Below, piece after piece: positions 1 through 11,539 of a stretch of 64,000 bases of DNA. The DNA lies in contig CM074860.1 of NCBI GenBank assembly GCA_037501455.1, positions 23,023,001 to 23,087,000 of the forward strand, in the 5' to 3' direction. Source of the DNA: Lantana camara (Eukaryota > Streptophyta > Magnoliopsida > Lamiales > Verbenaceae). The position numbers were made by a program, and so were the translations under genes. Within the stretch, counting starts at the first letter, position 1; every line of letters starts with the position of its first letter. A model generated the notes under the pieces. It was not told the DNA's origin and searched no databases. It was given only the letters and a program-made list of their open reading frames with translations.

Positions 1-50
1 AGTATAGCAGTCTACGAAAGATAAAATAGATCTGATTAGCCAAAACATAC

Positions 51-169
51 CTTCAGAAACTCCTCAATGAGATTCCGCAGAAGTTTGCTTCCACCATGGA
101 TGTCGGGAAGCGTCAAAAGTTTCACTGCACGTAGTTGCCTCCTTGGATAGCTTTGTAATTCTTCTCCAT
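51..169 (-). CDS. Possible internal coding exon of an unidentified host gene
   Basis: On the minus strand an open stretch of about 40 codons is bounded by an AG acceptor (just above 169) and a GT donor read as CTGAAG|GTATGT (below 51). It includes the residues RRQLRAVKLL and LLRNLIEEFL and is not low-complexity, which favours a real exon over chance. The family is not recognised. The downstream exon would lie outside the window. The next AG, only about 39 bases on, would make an intron too short for plants. The exon could equally be a transposon-captured fragment. Confidence 0.3.
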
Positions 170-1588
170 CTGTTATCAGATTTTCGTCAAGACAAAATTA
201 TATCTGTGACCCAGTGGAACATGATAATCACTGCAAATGATATTGGAAAAATAGTAGAAAAGAAAGTAAAGAATCGTCTTTGTCAAGTGAAAGGGCAATG
301 TTACGGAGCATACCTAAAAACGACCATATAATAGCTATGCTAACACTCAACACTTGCTAATCTCATAATCCTTTCACTCATTATCCCATCGTCTCTTCCA
401 AGCTCTTTTAATGCAATAGAAGAAGGGCCAATGACTATGAACATTCGATTCAAGTAATAGTCAGATTAAGAGGTGAATCTATAATCTAATAAAAATAGAT
501 TTAACATCAAGAGCACATGTAGCCAAAATAACATATATGTCAAAACAAAGTAAAATCATCCAAACCACATACACAAATTGAAAAAAACTATTAAAGGTTT
601 TCTATGAGATTGACCCAATAAGTTCATCCATAACAAAGGTTGAAACTTAGATTTTTTATTTTTTTTTAATGAAGTTCCTGGGAATTTTATAAAACCAAAA
701 AGTATGCAGTAGTTTTATAAGGGTGAATTGTATTCGCGTGCGCATAACATAGAAAAAAAAGTGACTATGCAAAATAAAACTAAATACAAGGATAATGAAA
801 CTAATTTTTCCACAACATTCAATTAAGGCAACAACCATTTCTAGAAAGTGAGGCTTTTATGCAGCAAGATTCACATAAAGCTCAAAACTCAGAACACAAA
901 CTAATAAAATAGCCTTCTTTTCACTAAATCCACCATACCGTAATAGGAGTGAAAAATAAGATCCACAAGAGAAACTCAATTAGTAAATCTTTTTATTCAC
1001 GTAAATACACAACTTCCATCAAATGAAAGTCGGCGAGAAAAAAAGAATTAACACCACTGGAAGAAACTAAATCACTCAAACAAACAGTGAACTCAAAATG
1101 AACTAATTAAACTAAATGAAAATAAATATCTGATTGACTAAACTTAATAATTAGGAAATGGGGAGCCAGGATTCAAATAAAAGAGAAACCCCTGCACAAG
1201 AACCTGACATTTTGGATTCCTAAGCTTATTTTATTTGTTTTTACTGAAGAAAGAAAGTAAACAAAGACAAAGAGCAAAGCATTCGACAAACATATTCTAC
1301 TAAAATCTTGAAGATAATATACAACAAAGATCATTCTAAAATATTCATAAATTTATTATATGTGTGTGTGTGATAGCGAGAGACTCGAAAATTGGGGGAG
1401 TGAGTGATAGCGCAATTCCACTGCCCAACACAAACAATATAAATCTGTAAGCCGCAAACACATACATAGTCCTTTGCTCAGGTTTGTCGACAACAATTGT
1501 CAAAACAATTGTGATCCAAGGAAATGTTAATTTCAAATTTAAATAGTAAAAAATTAACGTGATGATAAAAATAGTTATTGAGATATAC
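170..1588. other. AT-rich stretch without a recognisable gene
   Basis: Only short chance reading frames rich in Phe, Leu and Ile are present. There is a short TG run near 1362-1372. It may be intronic or intergenic DNA between the possible exon at 51-169 and the RPA-like remnant. No repeat boundaries were found. Confidence 0.4.
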
Positions 1589-2093
1589 CAATCAAAGTGT
1601 CGATGTTCAAATCAAGTGGGATATCCTCAAACTTAGTGAATTGTGGAGTTCCAAGTTTTCTTGGGAGACATCATCAGTCACATAACGAATAGCTGTTGTT
1701 CTGTTTATAACCCATTGATATACCATTCTCCATTTAGGTTCTATGAATGTAATCCCTTGCATTCGTTATGAAATACATTTATTGAACTTGAAAGTACATT
1801 TTCCATCAAACTCATGTTTGGACTATATATAATATCTTGTACTTAAGGTTTCTATAAAAAATTTTGAAAAGAAAAAGAGATCTATAAAATAATGATAAAA
1901 TTTGTCAGCTAAAGTATACAGAAAATGCACTTACATCTTTATCAGCGAACAAAAATCTTTGATACTTCTTAGAACGTGATTGAGATTGTCGAGGGTTAAG
2001 TTTTCGCATCACAAGTACTTTAGCTGTCCAATTTTTAGTATTTGGTGTAATTTCAGCAATAGGGAAAAGAGCTCAAGGCATTTTTGTTATATG
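1589..2093 (-). pseudogene. RPA70-like OB-fold (replication protein A subunit type) gene remnant
   Basis: Two exon-like blocks are visible on the minus strand. The first (about 2093 down to 1935) follows a TTTCTGCAG acceptor, reads ALFPIAEITP..NWTAKVLVMRK..PRQSQS and ends at a GTAAGT donor. The second (about 1765 down to 1589) contains FIEPKWRMVYQW, then, after a frame change, TPQFTKFEDIPLDLNIDTLI, and ends at a GTATAT donor. Plant RPA1-like and Helitron-associated OB-fold proteins have the same order: a PIAEITP-type start, a loop of basic residues, then an xxF..IxxIDTLIDVIG-type segment. A TGA precedes ALFPIAE and the second block is frameshifted, so it is probably a pseudogene. The assignment rests on family resemblance only. 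It could be a decayed Helitron passenger or a host paralogue. Confidence 0.42.
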
Positions 2094-2440
2094 CTGCAGA
2101 AAGAAAAAAAAAACATTCTTCTTTATGTAAAACAAAAACCATAATAACTAATAAATAAATAATGAAAGCAAAAGAAGAAACCTGAAGTGCAAAAGATAAT
2201 AGGCAGTGTATATTAACAGCCAAAATTTATTAACCCTACACATTAGAGATATACAATTAGTTTTAGTAAAATAAATAATGAAAGCAAAATTAATTAATTA
2301 AAAGAATGAGCCTACAAACCCTTTAAGATAATTAGAGATATACAAAGCATACTTTTAAGATAATTAGGAGTATATTATAACTAACCCTTAGAGGGTATGG
2401 AAGAGTTAGAAGGAGAAAGCTTAAGCAGACATAATAAGGA
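2094..2440. other. AT-rich spacer
   Basis: No gene is seen. A short near-repeat of AATAAATAATGAAAGCAAAA occurs near 2150 and 2270. The 3' end of the endogenous virus lies just to the right; its exact end was not resolved. Confidence 0.4.
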
Positions 2441-2452
2441 AAGAGATAGGGT

Positions 2453-2503
2453 TTTATTTCTGAACTCTTCCCCTTAAACATTGATGCTCGTCCGTCTTAT
2501 ATA
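2453..2503 (-). promoter_or_regulatory. Pararetroviral promoter TATA box and poly(A) signal
   Basis: On the minus strand the TATA element CTCTATATAAG (TATATAAG at 2496-2503) is followed about 40 bases later by GAAATAAAAC (AATAAA at 2453-2458). A strong TATA box just upstream of a poly(A) signal is the standard pararetrovirus layout, which produces a terminally redundant RNA. It lies downstream of the coding fragments, as expected of the large intergenic region. Its activity is unknown. Confidence 0.55.
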
Positions 2504-2743
2504 GAGAGCGGACTTAAAGCATTATACAACGAAATTGAAAGGCTTTGGCATCCGAGGCGTAAGCCATTATGTCACACACAACCAAGCAAACATGGAAAAG
2601 TAAATACATGACGGAAGAGGACACAAAGTAAAAGGCTACAGTAGATGTTGACATAAAGGCCTAAACAATGGCCGATAAGGAAAATAAAAAGTCAAGGATG
2701 ACAAAGGAATCTGGGTCCACCACGTTTTGAAGGCTGAAATGGT

Positions 2744-3278
2744 CTAATATTGCCATGGATTTTGGCTGTATCCTGGTGGATAACTGTAACTGTAAAAATC
2801 ATCGGATTCTCCTTCTAGGTATTCCTGAGTAGTGTCAGGAATTTCTTCACCTTGCAAGGTTGTTTCTCTGAGACTTCGGATCATGGATCTGGCATAAGGA
2901 TCTCCATCAGAAAAGTCCTCTGTTAACATCACGTTGGTTGTGCAATATGCCCTTTTTTTTTAAAGGAGATTGATGATCAAATGCTGGAACATGATTCTTT
3001 GCACAAAGATGATTGTTCAATTCAATAGTTTTTTAAGGATGCTTGGCAATACCACCGTCAGTAGTGGTAAAATCATAGCAATAGGCGAGAGAGACAAGTT
3101 TTCCTTTAGAAAGGAAATAAGGCCTATGCATGATGAGAACTATGAAATGCTTTTCCATGTGCTCATTTTTCTTCACAATTTTCTTTAGATGTTTGATCCA
3201 TTCTTCTCTGGTCCAATACCCATAAAGGAATTTTGCTAAATTGGCATTATGAGCATTAATCCAGATGGAATTAAGCAA
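2744..3278 (-). pseudogene. Endogenous pararetrovirus ORF2-like fragments
   Basis: Two minus-strand reading frames, 3278-3033 (81 aa) and 2932-2744 (62 aa), lie between the RNase H frame and the viral promoter. The first contains SIWINAHNANLAKFLYGYW and a block ending in GKLVSLAYCYDF. The second is acidic and then Tyr/Ser-rich (DDFYSYSYPPGYSQ). Florendoviruses carry a second ORF of unknown function after the polyprotein, and position and composition fit that. Stops and frame changes separate the pieces. No function is assigned. Confidence 0.5.
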
Positions 3279-3451
3279 GATTTTTGGATCAAATTCTAGG
3301 GTAAACCAGTTGGAAATCCCTAAACACCAGAAGTACCAATATCCTTCACCTCGAAGAGTGACCCTATCAATCAGAGTGAAAATAGGAAGGAAAGGATTAT
3401 CTGGGTAAAATTTTCCTGACTTAAGAGTGAGTCCTAGAGCAAGGAGATATT

Positions 3452-4216
3452 TTACCTGATAATAGAAGATGTGGCTTCTGGAAAAAGTTTTGATTTCATC
3501 TGGGTTGGAGAGATGGAATGTTGTTGGTGGGAAATAAGGAGAACTGGCTCTGTAATAATAGCAGGTATCTTAGATGATGAGGAAGCCATCATATAGATCA
3601 AGGGAATGGGTTTTGTGGAAGAAACAAGGTAAATTTTCTTTGGTCGGGATAAGAGATCCAGAATAAGATTGTGATCACTCTTTATATACTTCACAGAAAA
3701 TTGGTATTTGGCAAACCAGTCTTTGAGTCTCAAAAGCTGTGATTCTAGAAGTCCCTTGTTTTTGAATTCTATTATTTTCGGAAAAGATGAGTTGTCCATT
3801 ATCACAGTGAAATGATTTCTGATAAGATGGAATTCAAATTTCTTGATTCCATATTTTACGGCTAATATTTCCTTGTAGACTGTGTGATAATGTTTCTTTG
3901 CTTCACTAAATTGTCCACTTGCATGCCCACAGTAATATTCTTTATCATTGTCCTTTTCAATCAAGATTGCTCCCCAATATTCATCGCTGGCATCAATTTG
4001 GAGAATTCTTTCACCTTTATCTGGAATTTTCAAAGGTGAAGGGGCCTGACAAATTTGTTTTAGGTACTTGACAACTATTGTTTGCTCCTTTTGCCTAGTG
4101 AGGGCTGCGTTCCTGAGCATTTTGGAGAGCTGGCTTGTGTATTTTGAACATTGAGGAAGAAAATCCTTAATATAATTGACTATCCCCAAGAATTGTTGAA
4201 TTTCTATGATAGTCAA
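3452..4216 (-). pseudogene. Endogenous pararetrovirus RNase H domain (end of polyprotein)
   Basis: A 254-residue frame begins with the RT/RNase H connection (QQFLGIVNYIKDFLPQCSKY) and continues through RNase H. The acidic residues are visible: D75 in LQIDASDEYWG, E116 in YKEILAVKYG, D141 in VIMDNSSF and D187 in LDLLSRP. RNase H degrades the RNA strand during reverse transcription of the viral genome. The frame is open, but its upstream RT is broken, so the polyprotein cannot be made as one product. The first Met is an accident of where the frame opens, not a start site. The tail after LLSRP is Ser- and Pro-rich and poorly conserved. Confidence 0.8.
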
Positions 4217-5136
4217 ATTTTCATCTGAAAATTTGAGTAGCTCTTGAGCAATATGAGGACCAGGGTTTATATTTTCCTTTTGAGAACTTCATGCCCAAAA
4301 ATTCAATGGAAGATTGTCCGACTAAGCTTTTCTTTTCTAAGAGCATTATTCCATGTTTTTAGACAATTTCATGGAAATTTGAAAGAAGTGCTTTATGTGA
4401 ATTCTCGGTTTAAGAAAAAAGGAGAATATCATCAATGTAGATCAAAGCACTGAGCAAAATGGGCTCAAAGATTTTGGTCATGGCTTTTTGGAATAGTGAC
4501 GGGGTAACTTTGAGACCGAAAGGCATGACAGTCTATTGGAATTGGGCTTTGGGTATACAAAAGGCTGTTTTGTATCTGTCTTCTGGGTCAATACCTAATT
4601 GCCAAAACCCTACTTTGAGGTCAACTTTGGAAAAGATTTGGGCTTGGGTTATATAGGAAAAAAGCATGTAGGCTCGCGGTAAAGGAAATTTGTCATCTGC
4701 GAGAAAATGGTTGAAAGGCTTATAGTCAATAACAAGTCTCTTTTTTCCTCTTACTTGTTCAGCCCTTTTGCTGACATAGAATGCCTGGCAAGCCTAATTT
4801 GATGTTGTGGGTTCAACCAACCCAAGTTTTTGAAGTTGATCACATTCAGCAATTGCAAGCTTTTCATCATCAGGAGTCATTCCTTGATGTGTAGCCTTTG
4901 TCGGATTTATGTCTTCATTCTTCTTGAAGGGTAATTGAATGAAGAATTCAAAATTTTTCCACAGAGGATGTGGATGAGTGAAATCTGAATGTGATTCAGC
5001 ATAGCAGCTCTTCAGCTTAGATGCAAGATCATAGAATTCTTTTGAGGAGTCAGATAAAGCATAGATCTTCTAAAGGGAGGTATATGGTTGGAAATGACTC
5101 TTATACTTGATTCCATTGGGAAGTATGGTCAGCATC
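4217..5136 (-). pseudogene. Endogenous pararetrovirus reverse transcriptase and protease end, disrupted
   Basis: On the minus strand the region shows RT hallmarks in separate frames. A block with RGKKRLVIDYKPFNHF is at about 4756-4700, and the catalytic IYIDDILL box is at about 4446-4423. In-frame stops and shifts lie between and around them. The part next to 5136 is the C-terminal side of the protease region, whose N-terminal part resumes at 19734 beyond the nested insertion. The polymerase copies viral RNA to DNA. Here it is a fossil, and the reading is described only, not reconstructed. Confidence 0.7.
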
Positions 5137-5295
5137 TGTTGAGTGTAAAATTTGCATGGATGTAAGCATTAATTAGAGTGTATTTTTGTGCCGTTTGATG
5201 CGTTTATGTGTTTATTTTGCTCCATTTATGTGTTTAGGAAGTTGGAGTTAAGAAATGACAAAACGAGGCGAATTCACGCATTTTTGAAGGAAATA

Positions 5296-5559
5296 GGAGT
5301 AACCCCTGCTACTCCTTGAAAGAACAACTTTGTTAACCCCCGTTAACAGACCCAGGAGCATCAGCTTTGGCGAATTAAAGGAATAATGTCCGTTACTCTC
5401 CGGAAGAAGAACTCTGGTAACACCCGTTACCAGAGGCAGTAGGCGAGGATTTATTGGCACAGGAGGGGTAACGCCCGTTACCCCTGGCAGAGTAAAAGTG
5501 GTAACGCCCGTTACCACTAATAAAAGTGCAAACACGATTTAAGGCTGTAACGGGCGTTA
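5296..5559 (+). repeat. Palindrome array, arm GTAAC (LTR-A copy 1)
   Basis: At least six interrupted palindromes occur. 5296-5315 is decayed (GGAGTAAC/CCCT/GCTACTCC). 5331-5348 is TGTTAAC-CCCC-GTTAACA. 5412-5435 has arms CTCTGGTAAC around ACCC. 5464-5485 has AGGGGTAAC around GCCC. 5497-5518 has AGTGGTAAC around GCCC. 5548-5559 has TAAC around GGGC. A worn half-unit lies near 5388. Centres are 4 nt and the core arm is always (G)TAAC, while outer bases differ between units. The spacers are unrelated. Confidence 0.85.
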
Positions 5560-6358
5560 ATGATATTTGTTCTTGGAATGATAATGCCAGTTACCTAGGG
5601 CAGCGTGATAGATTTTTGGTCAGCTGTATATGTGCGTTTTGGAGTAATTTCAAGGGGTCTTTTTGGGAGTTCATAACCTAACTTGGAGAGAGAGATACGG
5701 AGCTTTGAAGAGAGTTATTCAGAGGATTTCGAGAAGACGAAATGATCGAATTCTTCAAACACTTTCAGCTTTTTCGGTTTTATTTATTGCTTTAATCATT
5801 GAACTAATTCCTCTAAGTTTTGTTTTAATTCGTTTTACATGTTTAGATTCGTTTTTCCAGAATTTATGAATGTTTAGGATTTCGTTTTTGAGACTTTGTT
5901 TTGATTTGATGAAAATGAATTTCTTTAATGCAATTACCTTTAGTTTTATGAGTTTTGAGTTAATTATGAGTAACTAAACCCCTAGGGCTAGGGGAGTAAT
6001 GATGAATGCATGATAAGTGTTTGATATAATGCTTGGATGACTTGTGTTAATTCTTAGTTTTGAAAACGTGTTTCGAATTGAATTGTGACGGCCTGATCAA
6101 CCTTAGCATAATTTAGGATTACCTGAAAATTGAGAAATTAATGGTAATTGAGATAGTTTTCATGTAGCACCCTAAACAAAAGGTGCCACATCCCCCGCAC
6201 TTAGACCCGACCCGCATATGAAACGAAAAATCCACACACGTGCCAGACCAGAGCGAACGGGGACTCACTCATTCACTATGCTAGGCGGGAATTAAACCTT
6301 CGAAACCATATAGCTATGTTCAAAGAGAATTCGTAAGGCGGAAGTGATAGAAATTATT

Positions 6359-8729
6359 TGTTAAGTTCAAAAGCCCAAGTGCAAGCTAACGGTGAAGTTG
6401 TAGCACAAGGGGTCGTACCCACGAGGAAGGGGATTCAAGTACCAATTTTGTACCGTTCTCTAATCGATAGATCTATAAAATTACTGAATTAGAGGTTATT
6501 GGCTTAAAGCAACAATTAATAAAGCTAGATCAAGTAGATTAAACTTACTAACAACAAGTACGAGATAGGCTAGGGAATGATATCTACAACCAGAGTTCTT
6601 TTCATGCCATAAATGTATGAATTTATCCCTTTCAATCTTGTCACAAAGATGCATATAAGATTCTCTCGAATCCTAAGTACGTGTTAAACCCAACTCAGAA
6701 AAGTTTTCACAAATATCTAATAATTGGATTTAACCAAGAAAACAAGACAAGTACCTCACTTAATTCAACGGCTCGGCCTAAATTAAGTGAGATAAAAACA
6801 GTCGGAATAAGGATCAAATTTCTTTGGTTCTTTTGCTCCAACTTTTATGAAAACCACTTAAGTTACTATAAATCTTTCGATTAAGTAGGGACTCCGGATT
6901 ATGCTACGGGTGGCCAAAACTTCGCATATAATTTAACCAAATTTTCATAAACTCAAGGGATAAGTCATTCATTTAGGCATTTATTTAAACACCTAGCATC
7001 TATATCATTCCCATGCCTTAATTACTTAGCTACTCATAAAATAACTCAAATCGATACTAAAAGAAAATAAATTCTTCATTTCAACATAAACATAGTACGA
7101 TATGAAGTTTGAGAAACCTTAATAGCATTCAACAACATTCAAATCTAAAGGAAATTCTGGAAATTCATAACAAGAACTAGAAAGGAAATAATTGTTCAAA
7201 CGAAACCGTAATAATTAAAGTAGAAAAGATCTTGTTGGAATCGTAGACTTTCATCTTCACCAACTTCCTCAAGAATTCTGCATCTTTCTCTGAAAAACTG
7301 ACTTCCTCCCTCTGCCACTGTCTGATCTTAAAAATAGAGAAGTTTTCTATTTTAAATTCCTTGACCAAAACTGCTTTTAATTCGAAAAATCGTGTCTGCA
7401 CAGGGTCGCGGTCGCGATCGGAATTAGGCATCAAACGGTCGCGCCCGCGACCAACTCATAAAGTCGCGTTTTCTTTAGGGGTCGCGGTCGTGACTCAAAA
7501 TGAACTAACCGCGACCCATTTTTTCCCATGTTTCGAATTTTGTCCTTAAAATTGGTCATAAATTCATCAAAAATTAAGTCGCACCCGCGACTAAAAATCA
7601 GCGTGGAAGTGGTCGCAACTGCAACCTCTTTTTGCCCTTCTTGCGAGTTTTATGCTTCTAAATCCATTTTTCTTCATTCTCGTCTCATTTTTCGTATATC
7701 TTACTCCATTGTCGTTTGTACCTAAAAAGGGATCATTGCAATTAAGCTAAAAAACGTACAATAAAGTGTTGATTTTCCAATTAAAACAAGCACAAAAAAC
7801 GGAGTTAATAGAATCCTCCGGGATAATTTATGCACCTTTTTGAAGACTAAAGTACGATTTCGAGAAGAATTTCGTATCTATCTCCACTAATATGGCTAGC
7901 TTTGATTCAGGATCAAAAGGACTTTTATCGGGCTTGTAACGTAGGCTTGGGGATGGGTTATGATTCATATGGAAAGTGACTCAAAACACCGACTTTACTT
8001 CATTGTAATACCTACCCTTGAGACCCTTACAATTCTCCCTTTCGGTTGCCTCCTTCCCCCATACTTAGATATTTCATTCTTTCTTTTTCTTTTCAATTCC
8101 ATCTCAACCTTCCTTCACCTCTTATTTTTCCTTTCTTTTCTTTGCACCTTGCTTCTTTTTCTTGCTTTTTTTTATTTGATTTTCTCTTTTCACGTATTCT
8201 TTTTCTCATCTTTTTCTTTTCATTTCTTCCTTCAAGTTCTAAAGATGAATAAAAGAGATTCTTTTAATTAGCACAAGAAGCAATTCTGGTGTTGGTAGAA
8301 AGGTGGGAATTTAAGTTGTGCTTGTGGCTTGCAATGCGGTTTCGAAAAAAACAAATTTGCACAACTTTTAAGGTTCAAAGGGGGCCAATGGATTAGCGTT
8401 ATTTAGTGCAGGCTCTACCTAAAGGCTTAATATACTTGGAAATCGAAGGCCTAGATCATATCCCTTATCTAAAGCTAACTCAACTTCATCTCGAAAGATA
8501 CTGGATTACCGTCAATCTCTAACTTAGTGCGCGAGAAATAAGGATATGCAATTACAATCAACTTACTTACCACACACATGATTGCAGGTATCTGAATAAC
8601 CTCCTAACTCAAGCTTAGAACGGACTCTCGACAGAGCAAAAACATACCAAACTAGTGATAATTCACACATACTCAACCTCATGCTCAAGAATTCGAATAC
8701 ATTTATAATTGGAGCCCACATGCAATTCA
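6359..8729 (-). mobile_element. Athila 3' LTR
   Basis: The right border is set by the polypurine tract at 8738-8750; the LTR would start TGAATTGCATG at 8729. The left border is the terminal GAACTTAACA against LTR-B sequence at 6359. Length is about 2.4 kb. It contains a GTCGC-type palindrome array (7404-7626), a long C/T-rich stretch (about 8040-8250) and, near its end, the TCGTACCCACGAGGAAGG box shared with LTR-A. The start is not certain because the 5' LTR is lost and cannot be compared. Confidence 0.6.
7404..7626 (-). repeat. Palindrome array, arm GTCGC (Athila LTR)
   Basis: Plus-strand readings are: 7404-7419 GGTCGC-GGTC-GCGATC; 7437-7452 GGTCGC-GCCC-GCGACC; 7480-7494 GGTCGC-GGTC-GTGAC; a half-unit near 7507-7517; 7577-7592 AGTCGC-ACCC-GCGACT; and 7611-7626 GGTCGC-AACT-GCAACC (worn). 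All have a 4-nt centre and the (G)GTCGC arm. Spacing between units is irregular. Confidence 0.85.
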
Positions 8730-8737
8730 AAATTAAC

Positions 8738-8750
8738 CCTTCCCCCACAC
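8738..8750 (-). other. Athila polypurine tract
   Basis: The minus strand reads GTGTGGGGGAAGGG immediately before the 3' LTR. A purine run here primes second-strand DNA synthesis in LTR retrotransposons. Its position between ORF3 and the LTR supports the LTR border. Confidence 0.6.
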
Positions 8751-9092
8751 TTAAACTCTAGCATGTCCACATGCAATTAAATAAAAAGGAGAAGGGTGTA
8801 TAGTACTCCCCTGAATTGCATAATCTGGCAACGTGGCTCTCCCATTGTTTTGTTTCCTGAAAAAGAACAACACCAACAACCGAGTGACAACAACTAAATG
8901 ATGTAATAATATGATCCATACCATCATGCATTCATCAAGTCTATCCATTCCGATAGTCACTTAATCACGTGGTCATAAAATCCAACAAAAAAAAAATATA
9001 ACGTAGAGGTTCGCTGATAAAGTCATAGAGGAACAAAGTATGCAGAATAAGTAAACAATATCTAGGTAAAACCCCACAGGCGGGGTCACAAA

Positions 9093-10237
9093 TCATGCTC
9101 CGGAGGCATCATCCGGGGGCTGGGGGTTACGGCGCAAATCCATAGCATGCATCATGGCCCTAATGCCCCCTTGCATCTCCTCGATCCTCCTATTCTGATC
9201 AGTTTGTGCTGCCCTGATGGCTGTGAACTGCTCCCGGTTGTACCTAGCCTCATGCCTCATAAAACGCATAACCGGCTGAAGCTGTGGCTCTACCTCCTCA
9301 TCTACCAACACATCATTAGGTTCATGTGGAGCTGGAAGCCTGGCCCTAATCTCTACAGGCAAATGCAATAGTCGAGGCTCCATGTTCATAGCAAATGAGG
9401 TAACCTATCCCTTTCACTTGGAGGCCACTAAACCACCCACTTATTCAAGGGATTGCCCCACCATTTGAATATTTGATGGTGCTCAAAGGTCTCAGCGGTG
9501 AGGAATGTAAACTGCTCTAAGGGTGCCATATTTGCGGGCACCTCAATCCCACAGGCGACTGCAATGCAGGTGATATAGCCCCCGTAAGCGAAAACACCCC
9601 TATCTTTCTTAGCCTGCTCCCACATCCTCTCCATAAGGATGTGAGTCCCATTCACTTGGGTCCCTTCCAGCATGCAACCCATCAACCAGAGGTCAACCAC
9701 ACTCACCTTGCCTATGTTCTCTCTGGCATAAATCCCGGAAGAGAGGATCTTAAGAATAATCCTCCAAATTGCACTCTTTATGTCCGTAGACTTGGCCGTC
9801 TTTGAGTTGTAAATTCCATGTGCACCGAGTTATCCCCAGATAGCAGTCTGTTCAGCCCTTGACCATTCAGTAGGTACATGATCCGTTCCATCCGCCGGGA
9901 ACCCAAAAATTTCCCTCAACTCTTCAGCCTTGAGTTTAAATCTCTGACCCTGCATCTTGAATGTGCATACCGTATCTTTCCACTTAAACGTTTGTAGGAA
10001 TTCATAAGTCAACGGAGCAAAAGTTTGGTACTTCTTCTCGAGAAAATCCAACCATCCCAATCTTGAGAAGTAGTCTCGGATTGGTTCCCAAACGTATGGC
10101 CCTCTAAGCACATGCATCGACACATATCTATTGGGGATGGGAGGACGAGGAGCATTAGGATTTGCTTGTGCCACCCCGGATGATGATGCACCTGTGTGCC
10201 GAGCTCTTTTGGGGGGCATTGTACCTGATAGTAACAA
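9093..10237 (-). pseudogene. Athila ORF3 (env-like / retrotransposon ORF-1 domain), broken
   Basis: Three fragments follow each other on the minus strand. 10237-9830 begins at or just before MPPKRARHTGAS and contains YVWEPIRDYFSRLGWLDFLE and FKLKAEELREIFGFP. 9706-9428 includes GYITCIAVACGIEVP. 9389-9093 has a helical segment ending RRIEEMQGGIRAMMHAMDL. A basic N-terminus followed by a domain with a '..LGW..F' and 'EELREIFGFP'-type block is typical of the ATHILA ORF found downstream of integrase. Its role is unknown; an envelope-like function has been proposed. Stops and frame shifts separate the pieces. The GTCGC palindrome array lies just upstream. Confidence 0.7.
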
Positions 10238-11539
10238 GCATCACAGAATTAAGCACATTTGGCACAATTTATTTCACTCAGGACTTTTATCGAACACTTG
10301 GTGGGCGGTTCTAAAGGTTGAGGTTTTTGGCTAAAATTTTCAAGACTCTATCCCAACTCAACAATTCTAGCAACTAATCCTTCCCAACAAGTGATATTAA
10401 CATCAATTCTCCCAAGAATTTTTCACAGATTCGACCAAACCTAGGTGTGGAATCAAAAATTGAGATTTGAACTACCATGTTGTATAATCCCTACCAATAA
10501 TGATTCTCTTAGGTTAGAAGGGCTAAACACAACATTATTCATCAATTCATGCCCAAAATCAACCTAAAAATCGGATTTTTTTTTTAACCTAGGGTTCCAA
10601 GTTCTAGTTAGGAGAAAAGGCTGGAGTTATCCCTTAAAATTCGAAATTAATCAATTCTGCTTAAGAGGGAATTGCTAGAGCTTGATTACCTTGAAGAATT
10701 GAGTGAGAATCTTGAAGCTAAAGTGATGTTCTATCCGGAATATGAAGCTTCACCACCTAGGGTTCGTGTTTTGTTCCAAAGAGTGGAGTGAAATGTGTTT
10801 TAAGTTTTGCTGGGTCTGTTCTAAAAGACCGAGATTTCTCTTGGTCGAGGTCGCGACCGGTTTTAGTTCAAATTTTGTCGCGGCCGCGACCCAAATTTAG
10901 CCCACTCTCGACTTTTTATATTTTTTTTTTCAGCTCATGGGGGTGGTCGCGGCCGCGACCAGAATTTGGGCCACCTTCGATTTTTTCGGCAAAAATTATT
11001 TTCTGATAAAAACCTGGGTGGTCGCGGCCCCTACTTGTTCCTGCCTTAATTTGGTCGCGGTCGCGACCTAAAATAACCCAACTTTCGACTTCAGCACATG
11101 AAATTGGTCCAAAATTCCCTTAAAAACACAATCAACACAAAACCAAACTTCACTAACCTCGCCACTAACCAACATTTAATCACGTTGACATCTAAACACG
11201 CATGCAACTCAAATATTCAACAATAACCATAGTATCCCGGTTTTCACATCATTTTCAAGCATTTGAGCAAATCATCAAGCCATAAATCGACAAATATGCA
11301 CTTCCCACACAAAAGAACTTTCACTTAACACATTTCACCAAACCACATAACCAAATTTAAATGGACCTCATTAACGACAAATTCTTCTCAAGCAATCCCA
11401 ACTTGCACACCGAACGATCTGCACACGAAAAAGAGCGAAAGTCAACAATTACCAACAAAACCAACAAGAGAAACAAACTAAAGAAAACAAGTAAAGTAGT
11501 TCTGATTTATAGTCTTCAGCTTGACTTTGTCACCCCCTT
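10238..11539 (-). other. Athila spacer between integrase and ORF3
   Basis: About 1.3 kb of non-coding DNA lies between the integrase end and ORF3, as is common in Athila. It contains the palindrome array at 10843-11068 and otherwise AT-rich sequence. No gene is seen. Confidence 0.6.
10843..11068 (-). repeat. Palindrome array, arm GTCGC (Athila internal spacer)
   Basis: Plus-strand readings are: 10843-10858 GGTCGA-GGTC-GCGACC; 10877-10890 GTCGC-GGCC-GCGAC; 10944-10961 TGGTCGC-GGCC-GCGACCA; a worn unit at 11020-11033 (GGTCGC/GGCC/CCTAC); and 11053-11068 GGTCGC-GGTC-GCGACC. Centre length is 4 nt throughout. The arm is the same as in this element's LTR array, about 3.4 kb away. Confidence 0.85.

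Noticed and set aside
5248..5535. 95-codon minus-strand frame with repeated VTGVT
   Set aside because: The repeats are translations of the GTAAC palindromes. The homologous LTR at 60347-61820 does not keep a matching frame.
7960..8271. Phe/Leu/Ser-rich plus-strand frames that look like membrane segments
   Set aside because: They come from a C/T-rich tract in the Athila LTR, antisense to the element; two frames are open at once.
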